Origin: PFJX01 sp964466195
GTDB lineage: Bacteria; Pseudomonadota; Gammaproteobacteria; Burkholderiales; Thiobacillaceae
Direction of reading: 5' to 3'
Assembly: GCA_964466195.1 (NCBI GenBank)
Contig: CAYXMQ010000001.1
Coordinates: 248,001 to 312,000 of the forward strand
Length of the DNA: 64,000 nucleotides
Position 1 is the first letter of the stretch, and every line of letters begins with the position of its first letter. The translations under genes were made by a program, and so were the position numbers. Under the pieces are notes generated by a model that saw only the letters and a list, made by a program, of their open reading frames with translations, was not told where the DNA came from and did not search any database. Below, in pieces: positions 8,552 through 16,668 of the stretch.

Positions 8552-8614
8552 GTAGGAGGCCCGCTTGCGGGCCGAATAACGTTCGCGGGTTCGGCCCGCA
8601 AGCGGGCCTCCTAC
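8552..8614. repeat. REP-like inverted repeat pair (copy 1)
   Basis: A 25-base arm starting GTAGGAGGCCCGCTTGCGGG at 8552-8576 is repeated as its reverse complement at 8590-8614, with a 13-base centre. Each arm also contains a small palindrome (GGCCCGC, TT, GCGGGCC). The far arm overlaps the stop codon of the ABC permease. The structure resembles paired REP elements and would also fold as a strong bidirectional hairpin between the two convergent genes. A related element lies at 47329-47399. Confidence 0.85.
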
Positions 8615-9364
8615 TGCAGCAAGCGCCGCTTGGTCAGCACCAGCGCCGCCGAGAACCCCGCCAGGCCATAGGCAATCAGCGCAAGACCGTGCAGCACGAC
8701 GTCCGCCGGCACGCGCCCCAGCACCAACGGCCGCGCCAGTTCGATGGCATGCGTCAGCGGCAGCCAGGCGGCGATGCCGGCCAGCCAGGCCGGCAGTGCG
8801 CTGGGCGGGTAGAACACGCCGCCGAGCAGAATCATCGGCGTGATCGCCAGCGTGAAGTAGTACAGGAAGAAATCATAGTTCGGCGACACCGCATTGATCG
8901 CCAGACCCATGCCGGCGAAGCAGAAACCGGTCAGCAGCGCCACCGGCAACAATGCCAGCGTCATGCCGAAATTCGCGTACAGCCCGAGCGCCCAGATCAC
9001 CAGCATGATCGCCACTGCCGACAACAGGCTCTTCGACGTCGCCCAGAACAATTCGCCCAGCAAGACGTCTTTCAGCGTCAGCGGCGTGTTGAGTATGGCC
9101 TCCCAGGTTTTCTGTACATGCATGCGCGAGAACGCCGAATACAGCGTCTCGAAGGTCGCGCTGTTCATCACGCTATAGGCCAGCGTGCCGGCGGCGAGGA
9201 AGTTCAGGTAGGGCACGCCGTCGACCGCCTGCAACAGTCCGCCCAAGCCGTAACCCAGGCCCAGCATGTACAGCATCGGGTCGGCCAGATTGCCGAGCAA
9301 TGACGGAATCGCCAGCTTCTTCCAGACCAGGAAGTTGCGCCGCCAGACCGGATACCAGTTCAGA

Positions 9365-9372
<8 letters not shown>
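8611..9372 (-). CDS. ABC-2 type transporter permease (NodJ-like)
   Basis: This 253-residue integral membrane protein has about six hydrophobic segments and the ABC-2 layout of NodJ-type exporters. The GVFYPPSALPAWL stretch before the last segments is typical of the family. It pairs with the ATPase encoded immediately upstream (8-base overlap). NodIJ exporters carry lipo-oligosaccharides, but in non-symbiotic betaproteobacteria the substrate is unknown. The stop codon lies within the REP-like repeat. Confidence 0.88.
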
Positions 9373-10272
<900 letters not shown>

Positions 10273-10285
<13 letters not shown>

Positions 10286-10875
10286 AGTTGTTCAACCCGG
10301 GTTTGCAGTTCGCGCAGCCGGCCGTGGAAGAAATGCCCGGCGCCTTCGATGGCGATCAGCGGGATGGCGTGCGCCTCGGCGTATTCGCGGGCGGCGGCGA
10401 ACGGGATCACCTCGTCTTCGCTGCCGTGCAGGATGGTGGTCGGCATGCTGGTCGCCTCGAAGGCGTACATCGAGACCGCCGGTCCGACCATGATCAGCCG
10501 GACGGCGGCCAGCTCCCGGGCCACCCGGTGCTGTACATAGGCGCCGAAGGAAAAGCCCATCAGCGTCCAGGGGAGCTTGCCGTAATGCGCGGTGATGGCG
10601 TCGGCCAAGGCCAGCAGGTCCGCGGTTTCGCCGATGCCGTGGTCGAATTCGCCGGCGCTGTCGCCGACGCCGCGAAAGTTGGGCCGTACCGCCACCAGCC
10701 CGCAGGCCACCGCGGCGCGCGCCAGCGTCCAGGCGACCTTGTTGTCCAGGCTGCCGCCCTTGAGCGGATGCGGATGCGCGATCAGGGCCAGGCCGCGAAT
10801 CTCCCCCGACGGTTCTTCGATGACCGTTTCGATGGCGCCGGCCGGGCCTTTGATGCGCAGTCGGTGCTTCTTCAA
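10273..10875 (-). CDS. Alpha/beta hydrolase, dienelactone-hydrolase-like
   Basis: This 200-residue protein has the compact alpha/beta-hydrolase fold. The nucleophile elbow is GFSFGAY, the acid is in LHGSEDEVIPF and the histidine in GAGHFFHGRL, so the catalytic triad looks complete. An oxyanion-type HPHPLKGGSLDNKV stretch near residue 34 is typical of this small subfamily. The substrate is unknown. It is translationally coupled to the ferredoxin-like gene upstream (4-base overlap) and the ABC ATPase downstream. Confidence 0.87.
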
Positions 10876-11183
10876 ATCTTCAACCGTTCGACGACTTTGC
10901 CGTCGCGCAGATGCGACTCGACGATTTCGTCGATATCCGCCGCGTCAACGTAGGTGTACCAGACGGCATCCGGGTAAACCACGCAGACCGGGCCTTCGGC
11001 GCAGCGGTCGAAGCAGCCGGCGCGGTTGACCCGGCAGTGGCCCTCCTTGCCATGCAGGCCGAGCTTTTTGGCCTTTTTCTTGGCGTGTTCGAACATCGCT
11101 TCGGCGTCGTGGTCGCTGCAGCAGGCCGCGCCGTCCTCGCGCTGGTTGAGGCAGAAAAACAAATGGTGTTTGAAATGGCTCAT
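10872..11183 (-). CDS. Thioredoxin-like [2Fe-2S] ferredoxin
   Basis: This 103-residue protein of the (2Fe-2S) ferredoxin family has a thioredoxin-like fold. Cysteine clusters occur near the N-terminus (FFCLNQREDGAACCSD) and in the centre (HCRVNRAGCFDRCAEGPVC). The GCFDRCAEGPVCVVYPD stretch is the family signature. Such proteins are electron carriers or regulators of unknown partner. It is the first gene of the overlapping set leading to the hydrolase and the ABC exporter. Confidence 0.88.
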   Translation of the reverse strand: MSHFKHHLFFCLNQREDGAACCSDHDAEAMFEHAKKKAKKLGLHGKEGHCRVNRAGCFDRCAEGPVCVVYPDAVWYTYVDAADIDEIVESHLRDGKVVERLKI

Positions 11184-11209
11184 GTGGGTAGGGGTTCAAA
11201 GTTCGTGGG

Positions 11210-11563
11210 TTACAACTCAGACGACTTCGCGCAAGACCCCTTGGCCTTTTCGACCGGGTACTTGGCGGCATTGATGGCCAGTTTGTCTTCGGCGGCTTTG
11301 AGCAGATCAACGTCCAGGCAGTTGGCCAGGCTGACCAGGTAGATCAGCACGTCGGCCATTTCCTGGCGTACCGCCTCCTTTTTCGGCGCCGGCAGGTTCA
11401 GGCTCTGCTCCGGCGTCAGCCACTGAAACGGTTCCAGCAGTTCGGCGGCTTCGACGATCAGCGCGGCAGTCAGGTTCTTCGGCGTGTGATACAGCTGCCA
11501 GTCGCGTTCGCGGCCGAAATCGCGCACGGCAGAGGCGAGTTGTTCGAGGGTGGTGAGGGGCAT
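11210..11563 (-). CDS. MazG-like nucleotide pyrophosphohydrolase
   Basis: This 117-residue all-alpha NTP pyrophosphatase belongs to the MazG/RS21-C6 class, which cleaves non-canonical or excess (d)NTPs to NMP and PPi. The Mg-binding pattern is visible as EAAELLEPFQW and then EMADVLIYLVSLAN (ExxE...ExxD). The length fits single-domain members. It lies between the Nudix gene and the ferredoxin-like gene, all on the minus strand. Confidence 0.9.
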   Translation of the reverse strand: MPLTTLEQLASAVRDFGRERDWQLYHTPKNLTAALIVEAAELLEPFQWLTPEQSLNLPAPKKEAVRQEMADVLIYLVSLANCLDVDLLKAAEDKLAINAAKYPVEKAKGSCAKSSEL

Positions 11564-11593
11564 GATGGGTAAAAGGTGTTGATTGGCGCGATG

Positions 11594-12151
11594 TTACTTC
11601 GCTTCGAGACGTGACCCGAAGCGCTCGAACCACAGCAGCCCCATGACCGTCTTGGCTTCATCGATGCGGCCGTCGCCGACCATCGCCATCGCCTCATTGA
11701 ACGGTACGCGCAGGATTTCCAGGAATTCATCGGCGTCCATGTTCTCGCCGCTGAATTCGAGGCCGCGCGCAAGGAAATAAACCAGGCGTTCGTCGGCATA
11801 GCCGATGCACGGATAGAAGGTGGGCAGTTCACGCCATTCGCGCGCCAGATAGCCGGTTTCTTCCTGCAATTCGCGTTGCGCACAGGCGAGTTCGCTTTCG
11901 TCCGGGTCGAACTTGCCGGCGGGCAGCTCGATGAAATCGCGGCGCAGCGGGTAGCGGTGCTGGCGTTCGAGCAGGACGTCGCCGTTGTCGAAGATCGGCA
12001 GGATCACCGCGGCGCCCGGATGCACGATGTATTCGCGCGTCGATTCGTTGCCGTCGGGCAGGCGCACGCGGTCTTTCTTGACGTGCAGCAGGCGGCCTCG
12101 GTATTCGTCGCAGGAGTCCAGGGTGTGTTCGGTCAGGTCAGGCTGGGCCAT
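11594..12151 (-). CDS. Nudix hydrolase, ADP-ribose pyrophosphatase type
   Basis: This 185-residue cytosolic enzyme of the NudF/ADPRase group is predicted to split ADP-ribose to AMP and ribose phosphate. The Nudix box is intact: G in LPAGKFD, then ACAQRELQEETGY with the REXXEE core. The IVHPGAAVILP and ERQHRYPLRRDFIELPAG strands are typical of ADP-ribose-specific members. It is the first gene of the minus-strand series 12.2 to 8.6 kb. Confidence 0.92.
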   Translation of the reverse strand: MAQPDLTEHTLDSCDEYRGRLLHVKKDRVRLPDGNESTREYIVHPGAAVILPIFDNGDVLLERQHRYPLRRDFIELPAGKFDPDESELACAQRELQEETGYLAREWRELPTFYPCIGYADERLVYFLARGLEFSGENMDADEFLEILRVPFNEAMAMVGDGRIDEAKTVMGLLWFERFGSRLEAK

Positions 12152-12264
12152 GGTTGTTAGCGGTCAATGTCAGGGGGCGGGCGTCCGAGTATAGTTGCGC
12201 GCGTGCCGCGCTCGGGGGAGGTAGCGGCACGATTTCAATTGACCAGGACAGCCAGGAGATCGTA

Positions 12265-13629
12265 ATGCCTCAAACCAAGATTTTGCTCGACGAATCCGAT
12301 ATCCCCACGCATTGGTATAACGTCGTGGCGGACATGCCCAACAAACCTGCACCGCCGCTCGGGCCGGACGGCAAACCGGTCGGGCCGGAAGCGCTGGCGG
12401 CGATCTTTCCGATGGCGCTGATCGAGCAGGAAGTTTCGGCCGAGCGTTGGTTGCCGATTCCGGAGCCGGTGCGCGAGGCCTATCGGCTGTACCGGCCGTC
12501 GCCGATGTTTCGGGCGCATCGGCTGGAAGCGGCGCTGGGCACGCCGGCCAAGATTTATTACAAATACGAGGGCGTGTCGCCGGCCGGTTCGCACAAGGTC
12601 AACACCTCCATCGCGCAGGCCTATTACAACGCGCAGGCCGGCATCAAGCGGCTGGCGACCGAGACCGGCGCCGGCCAGTGGGGCTGCTCGCTGGCCTTGG
12701 CCGGACAGATGTTCGGCATCGACGTGCGGGTGTACATGGTGAAGATTTCCTACAATCAGAAGCCGTATCGCCGCTCGATGATGCAGACCTGGGGCGCCGA
12801 AGTGTTCGCCAGCCCGACTCCGAATACGGTGTCCGGCCGCAAGATTCTGGAGCTGGACCCGGAATCCAACGGCAGCCTCGGCATCGCGATCTCGGAAGCG
12901 GTGGAAGAAGCCGCCAACCGGCCGGACACCAACTATGCCTTGGGCTCGGTGCTGAACCATGTCTGCCATCACCAGACCATCATCGGCCTGGAAGCGAAGA
13001 AGCAGTTCGACAAGGTCGGCGACTATCCGGACATGGTGTTCGCCTGCTGCGGCGGCGGTTCCAACTTCGCCGGCACGGCGTTCCCGTTCCTGGCCGACAA
13101 GGCGGCGGGCGATCCGCGCGCGAAGAATCTGCGCCTGGTGGCGGCCGAGCCGATCTCATGCCCGACGCTGACGCGCGGCCATTACGCGTATGACTTCGGC
13201 GATGCCATCGGCCTGACCCCGCTGATGCTGATGTACACGCTGGGCCACGATTTCATGCCGCCCGGCATCCACGCCGGCGGCCTGCGTTACCACGGCGATT
13301 CGCCGCTGGTGTCGCAGCTCTATCACGAGAAGATGATCGAGGCGGTGGCCGTGCCGCAGGTGGCGACGTTCGAGGCCGGCGTGCAGTTCGCGCGCGCCGA
13401 AGGCATCATCCCGGCGCCGGAATCGTGCCACGCCATCCGCGCCTGTATCGACGAAGCGCTGCGCTGCAAAGAGAGCGGCGAGGCGAAGACGCTGTTCTTT
13501 AATCTATCCGGTCACGGCCATTTCGATATGGCGTCCTACGACCGCTATTTCTCCGGCCAACTGGAGGATTTCGCCTATCCGGAGCATGAGATCGAAGCGG
13601 CGCTGGAGCGTTTGCCGAAGGTGGGTTGA
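12265..13629 (+). CDS. TrpB-like pyridoxal-phosphate enzyme (TrpB2 type)
   Basis: This tryptophan synthase beta-like protein is of the longer TrpB2 class, thought to make tryptophan from indole and serine without TrpA. The 454 residues fit that class (about 400-450) rather than TrpB1. The PLP lysine is in SPAGSHKVNTS and the phosphate-binding loop is CGGGSNFAGTA. No trpA is adjacent. I chose ATG 12265 because CAGGAGATCGTA precedes it; the longer frame from 12154 adds an unlikely Arg/Gly-rich leader. Confidence 0.92.
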   Translation: MPQTKILLDESDIPTHWYNVVADMPNKPAPPLGPDGKPVGPEALAAIFPMALIEQEVSAERWLPIPEPVREAYRLYRPSPMFRAHRLEAALGTPAKIYYKYEGVSPAGSHKVNTSIAQAYYNAQAGIKRLATETGAGQWGCSLALAGQMFGIDVRVYMVKISYNQKPYRRSMMQTWGAEVFASPTPNTVSGRKILELDPESNGSLGIAISEAVEEAANRPDTNYALGSVLNHVCHHQTIIGLEAKKQFDKVGDYPDMVFACCGGGSNFAGTAFPFLADKAAGDPRAKNLRLVAAEPISCPTLTRGHYAYDFGDAIGLTPLMLMYTLGHDFMPPGIHAGGLRYHGDSPLVSQLYHEKMIEAVAVPQVATFEAGVQFARAEGIIPAPESCHAIRACIDEALRCKESGEAKTLFFNLSGHGHFDMASYDRYFSGQLEDFAYPEHEIEAALERLPKVG

Positions 13630-13640
13630 GGATTGTTCAG

Positions 13641-13677
13641 ACAATAAAAAACCCCGCCTTGGCGGGGTTTTTTATTC
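13641..13677. terminator. Bidirectional rho-independent terminator
   Basis: The hairpin AACCCCGCC, TT, GGCGGGGTT is flanked by an A-run before and a T-run after it, so it can end transcription from both sides: the TrpB-like gene on the plus strand and rpmG on the minus strand. Confidence 0.92.
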
Positions 13678-13690
13678 AGAGCGGGCTGAA

Positions 13691-13858
13691 TTACTTCAGC
13701 TTGGTCTCTTTGTAAGCCACATGCTTGCGGGCGACGGGATCGAACTTGCTGATCTCCATCTTGCCGGGCATGGTCTTCTTGTTCTTGGTCGTGGTGTAGA
13801 AATGACCGGTGCCCGCAGTGGACTCCAGCTTGATTTTTTCGCGTCCGCCTTTAGCCAT
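13691..13858 (-). CDS. rpmG: Ribosomal protein L33 (RpmG)
   Basis: The 55-residue protein begins MAKGGREKIKLESTAGTGHF and ends HVAYKETKLK, a full L33. It lacks the paired CXXC zinc motifs, so it is the zinc-free (C-) form. It is part of the 50S subunit near the E site. It follows rpmB by 12 bases on the minus strand, the usual rpmB-rpmG pair, and is followed by a strong terminator. Confidence 0.97.
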   Translation of the reverse strand: MAKGGREKIKLESTAGTGHFYTTTKNKKTMPGKMEISKFDPVARKHVAYKETKLK

Positions 13859-13870
13859 GATGCGCTCCTA

Positions 13871-14104
13871 TTACAGTGCGCCGCTGGCGCGCAGATCGGC
13901 CAGGACGACATCGATACCGTTCTTGTCGATCAGACGCAGACCGGCATTGGAAAGACGCAGACGCACCCAACGATTCTCGCTTTCCACCCAGAAGCGGCGG
14001 TATTGGAGGTTGGGCAGAAAACGACGCTTGGTTCTGTTGTTGGCGTGGGACACATTGTTCCCCACCATCGGCTTCTTGCCGGTGACCTGACATACACGTG
14101 CCAT
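13871..14104 (-). CDS. rpmB: Ribosomal protein L28 (RpmB)
   Basis: This 77-residue 50S protein is essentially the standard L28. It starts MARVCQVTGKKPMVGNNVSH and contains RRFLPNLQYRRFWVESE and the C-terminal RLRLSNAGLRLIDKNGID. It lacks the four-cysteine zinc site of the zinc-binding form. It heads the rpmB-rpmG operon, and radC lies 67 bases away on the same strand, downstream to upstream. Confidence 0.97.
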   Translation of the reverse strand: MARVCQVTGKKPMVGNNVSHANNRTKRRFLPNLQYRRFWVESENRWVRLRLSNAGLRLIDKNGIDVVLADLRASGAL

Positions 14105-14171
14105 GAGCGATTACCTCTTAAAATGGCTGAATCGGAAAGCCGACGTTTATATCACAGTGGTATTACGGCGG

Positions 14172-14846
14172 TCAAAGCCAACCGCGTTCGGCGAACGATA
14201 AACCTTCTTTGCCGGCGACGATGAAATGATCGAGCACGCGCACGTCGACCAGGCTCAGCGCGGCTTTCAACTGGTCGGTGAGCCAACGGTCGGCCTGGCT
14301 GGGTTCGGCGACGCCGGAGGGATGGTTATGCGCCAGGATGACGCCGGCGGCATTCCAGGCCAGGGCCTGTTTGACGATCTCGCGCGGGTACACCGAGGTC
14401 TGCGTCAATGTGCCGCGAAACAGTTCGGGCGCCGCGATGACGCGGTTCTGGCTATCCAGATACACGGCCATGAAGATTTCATGGCCGAGGCCGCGCATTT
14501 TCAGCTGCAGGTAGTCGCGCACCGCTTGCGGCGAATTCAACGCGTCGCCCCGGCGCATTTCCTCGCCGAGTGCGCGCTTGGCCATTTCCAGCACGGCCTG
14601 AAGCTGCGCATACTTGGCCGGCCCCATGCCGGGTATCGCGCTGAACGCGGCCTGATCGGACGCGAACAGGTGATTGAGTCCGTTGAAATGGTCGAGCAGG
14701 TCGCGCGCCAGATCGACCGCGCTCTTGCCCGGCATGCCGACGCGCAGAAAGATCGCCAGCAGTTCTGCATCCGACAGCGCCGCCGCGCCGCGTTCAAGCA
14801 GCTTCTCGCGCGGCCTTTCGCCTGCCGGCCAATCGGTGATGGCCAT
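14172..14846 (-). CDS. radC: RadC-family JAB/MPN domain protein
   Basis: The 224-residue protein has an N-terminal helix-hairpin-helix region (LFASDQAAFSAIPGMGPAKYAQ) and a C-terminal metalloprotease-like JAB domain with the zinc motif ILAHNHPSGVAEPS. RadC was once assigned to DNA repair, but that role has been withdrawn; its true activity is unknown. The position upstream of rpmB is conserved in many proteobacteria. Confidence 0.95.
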   Translation of the reverse strand: MAITDWPAGERPREKLLERGAAALSDAELLAIFLRVGMPGKSAVDLARDLLDHFNGLNHLFASDQAAFSAIPGMGPAKYAQLQAVLEMAKRALGEEMRRGDALNSPQAVRDYLQLKMRGLGHEIFMAVYLDSQNRVIAAPELFRGTLTQTSVYPREIVKQALAWNAAGVILAHNHPSGVAEPSQADRWLTDQLKAALSLVDVRVLDHFIVAGKEGLSFAERGWL

Positions 14847-14883
14847 TTATTTCTCCCTGTTGTTGCCGCTTCCTATCCTTGCA

Positions 14884-15396
14884 TTACTCGCACAGCATGC
14901 CGTCGTCCACCCAGGCCTGCACTTCGTGCGTCCAGGCTTCGGAGCCGCCGGGCGGCGTCGGAAATTTGCCACTCGGGGTCATGCCGTTATCCAGCGCCCA
15001 GCGGATACGCAGGTCATGCAGCAGATGCGCGGCCAGAGTGCGATTCGCGTCGCCCCTGGCGCCCATGTTGCGCTTGATCATCAGGCACAGACCGCGCGGC
15101 GGCATGCGGGTCCAGTCCATTCGTTCGTTGGGCGCCATCCATTCGCCGGGGGGCAGGCCGGTAATCCAGTTGGTATGGCAGTTGTCGCACAGATAGCGCG
15201 AACGGTGCGAGTGGTAGGCGCGGCCGTTGTGGCTGCGGCTGTTGAACTGATGGCATTGCAGGCAACGCGGATGCTGGAACTTGGCGTACAGCGCGTCACT
15301 GAATTTCACCGGCTCCGCTGCCGGCGCGCAGGCCATCGCGGCGAACAGGCTGATGCCGAACAGCAGGCGAAAGAAGCGGTGCGCGGCGGATTTCAT
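14884..15396 (-). CDS. Diheme c-type cytochrome, periplasmic
   Basis: This 170-residue exported protein has a signal peptide (FRLLFGISLFAAMACAPAAE) and two heme-attachment motifs, CLQCH and CDNCH, about 30 residues apart. The remaining two-thirds, including WMAPNERMDW, has no further CXXCH. It is predicted to carry electrons in the periplasm with unknown partners. I chose ATG 15396 because it precedes the signal peptide; the ORF is open further upstream, but that part lies inside the neighbouring gene. Start and stop of the two genes overlap as ATGA. Confidence 0.85.
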   Translation of the reverse strand: MKSAAHRFFRLLFGISLFAAMACAPAAEPVKFSDALYAKFQHPRCLQCHQFNSRSHNGRAYHSHRSRYLCDNCHTNWITGLPPGEWMAPNERMDWTRMPPRGLCLMIKRNMGARGDANRTLAAHLLHDLRIRWALDNGMTPSGKFPTPPGGSEAWTHEVQAWVDDGMLCE

Positions 15397-16148
15397 GCCA
15401 ACTCGGAAATGCTTTCCGGCACGGGGCGGAAGATGGCCTGGTAGGCGGCATAGGTCGAGGTCAGTGTCCAGGGTACGAAGACCAGCAGCCCCAGGCCGAA
15501 CGGAATCAGCAGCGCGACCATGCCGGCCAGGCCGAGTATCAGGCTGTACAGCAGGATCGGACGCCAGTTCGTCCAGCAAGCCCACAGGCTCCACCAGAGG
15601 GCGCGGCCGGGCGTGAAGCGTTCGAACAGGACCAGGCCGGGGGCGAACCAGGTGGCCATCAGCAGCGGCGCCAACAGCAGCGTGCCCAGCCCCATCGCCG
15701 GCAATGCCGTCGCGACCATCCGCTCGGCCTGTTCCGGCGTCAGCCCGGCCGGGTTCTGCGCCTGGCGCAGCAGTTCTTCCATATCGCCGCCGGTGAGCAC
15801 CCTCACCAGATAGAAGACCAGCATGGTCGCCAGCATGTACAGCACGCCTATGGTCAGCAAACTCTGGCGGCCTTCATGCCAGCCGGCGGCCAGAAAAATG
15901 AAGGAAATCGTCTCGCCCGAGCTGCCGCCCCGGCTGGCCGCCAGATAGCCGGCGACGATGAATGGCGACAGCACATGCACGGCCAGCACGCCGACCACCG
16001 GCAACATGCCGACCGCCATCAGCACCAGAAAGACCAGCGCGGTCATGCCGGTCCACGGAATCGGCGCCAGCTTGAACAGACGCCAGCCTTCCTTGATCCA
16101 GGCAGTGCCGGCGGCGGCGGGGGGGTGTGAAATCGAGAGCGGGTTCAT
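15393..16148 (-). CDS. BPSS1780-family integral membrane protein
   Basis: This 251-residue membrane protein has about six hydrophobic segments, beginning after a WIKEGWRLFKLAPIPWTGM lead that is characteristic of a betaproteobacterial family of unknown function. A hydrophilic stretch of about 30 residues (GGDMEELLRQAQNPAGLTPE) separates the halves. It is translationally coupled to the diheme cytochrome by a 4-base overlap, which suggests the two act together at the inner membrane. Confidence 0.82.
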   Translation of the reverse strand: MNPLSISHPPAAAGTAWIKEGWRLFKLAPIPWTGMTALVFLVLMAVGMLPVVGVLAVHVLSPFIVAGYLAASRGGSSGETISFIFLAAGWHEGRQSLLTIGVLYMLATMLVFYLVRVLTGGDMEELLRQAQNPAGLTPEQAERMVATALPAMGLGTLLLAPLLMATWFAPGLVLFERFTPGRALWWSLWACWTNWRPILLYSLILGLAGMVALLIPFGLGLLVFVPWTLTSTYAAYQAIFRPVPESISELA

Positions 16149-16248
16149 GGGCGGGGCAAGGAATTGCAGATAAAAAATTGACGCGCCGGATCAACGCGCG
16201 CGTCGGTTCCAAAACAGGCGATCGGCGCCGAAAAGCGCGCTCAACAGC

Positions 16249-16581
16249 CTAAAACTCGTGAATGACCCACAGCGGCACCTGGAAGTTCGGCGACAGGTCG
16301 TCGTACTTGCGCATCTGGCCATCGCCGCGCTGGTCGATCAGGAAGTAAGGCCGGCCGTGCGGTGGCGTGACCTTGATCATGTAGAGACGCCCCTTGATGC
16401 GGAATTCTTCGATGCGGTCGTCGTCGCGTTGCACGATGGTGATCTGCGGTTCGAGATCGGCGTCGACCATGCCGGGCGGCGGCGGGATATCGGGCAGCGG
16501 CTGCAGGCGCGGCGTCGCGTCGGCGGCCAGGGCCGGGGTCACGAGCAGCAGGCTGGCGAACAGGAAAGCGGTTGTGCGCAT
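16249..16581 (-). CDS. DUF2782 periplasmic protein
   Basis: The 110-residue product has an N-terminal signal peptide (TAFLFASLLLVTPALA, then ADA) and one small domain with EPQITIVQRDDDRIEEFRIKG and GRPYFLIDQRGDG, matching the DUF2782 family. No function is known. The gene is normally found beside polA in betaproteobacteria, as here, on the same strand. Confidence 0.88.
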   Translation of the reverse strand: MRTTAFLFASLLLVTPALAADATPRLQPLPDIPPPPGMVDADLEPQITIVQRDDDRIEEFRIKGRLYMIKVTPPHGRPYFLIDQRGDGQMRKYDDLSPNFQVPLWVIHEF

Positions 16582-16668
16582 GATGAGAACCTCGGTGGGA
16601 TGGTTTGATTCTAGACGGATCGGTGGGCGGCGGAGCCCGGCGTATTGGTTGGCGGATTAGCCGGCGGG

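Noticed and set aside
15397..15594. Extended N-terminus for the diheme cytochrome
   Set aside because: It lies wholly inside the neighbouring membrane protein gene and would bury the signal peptide.
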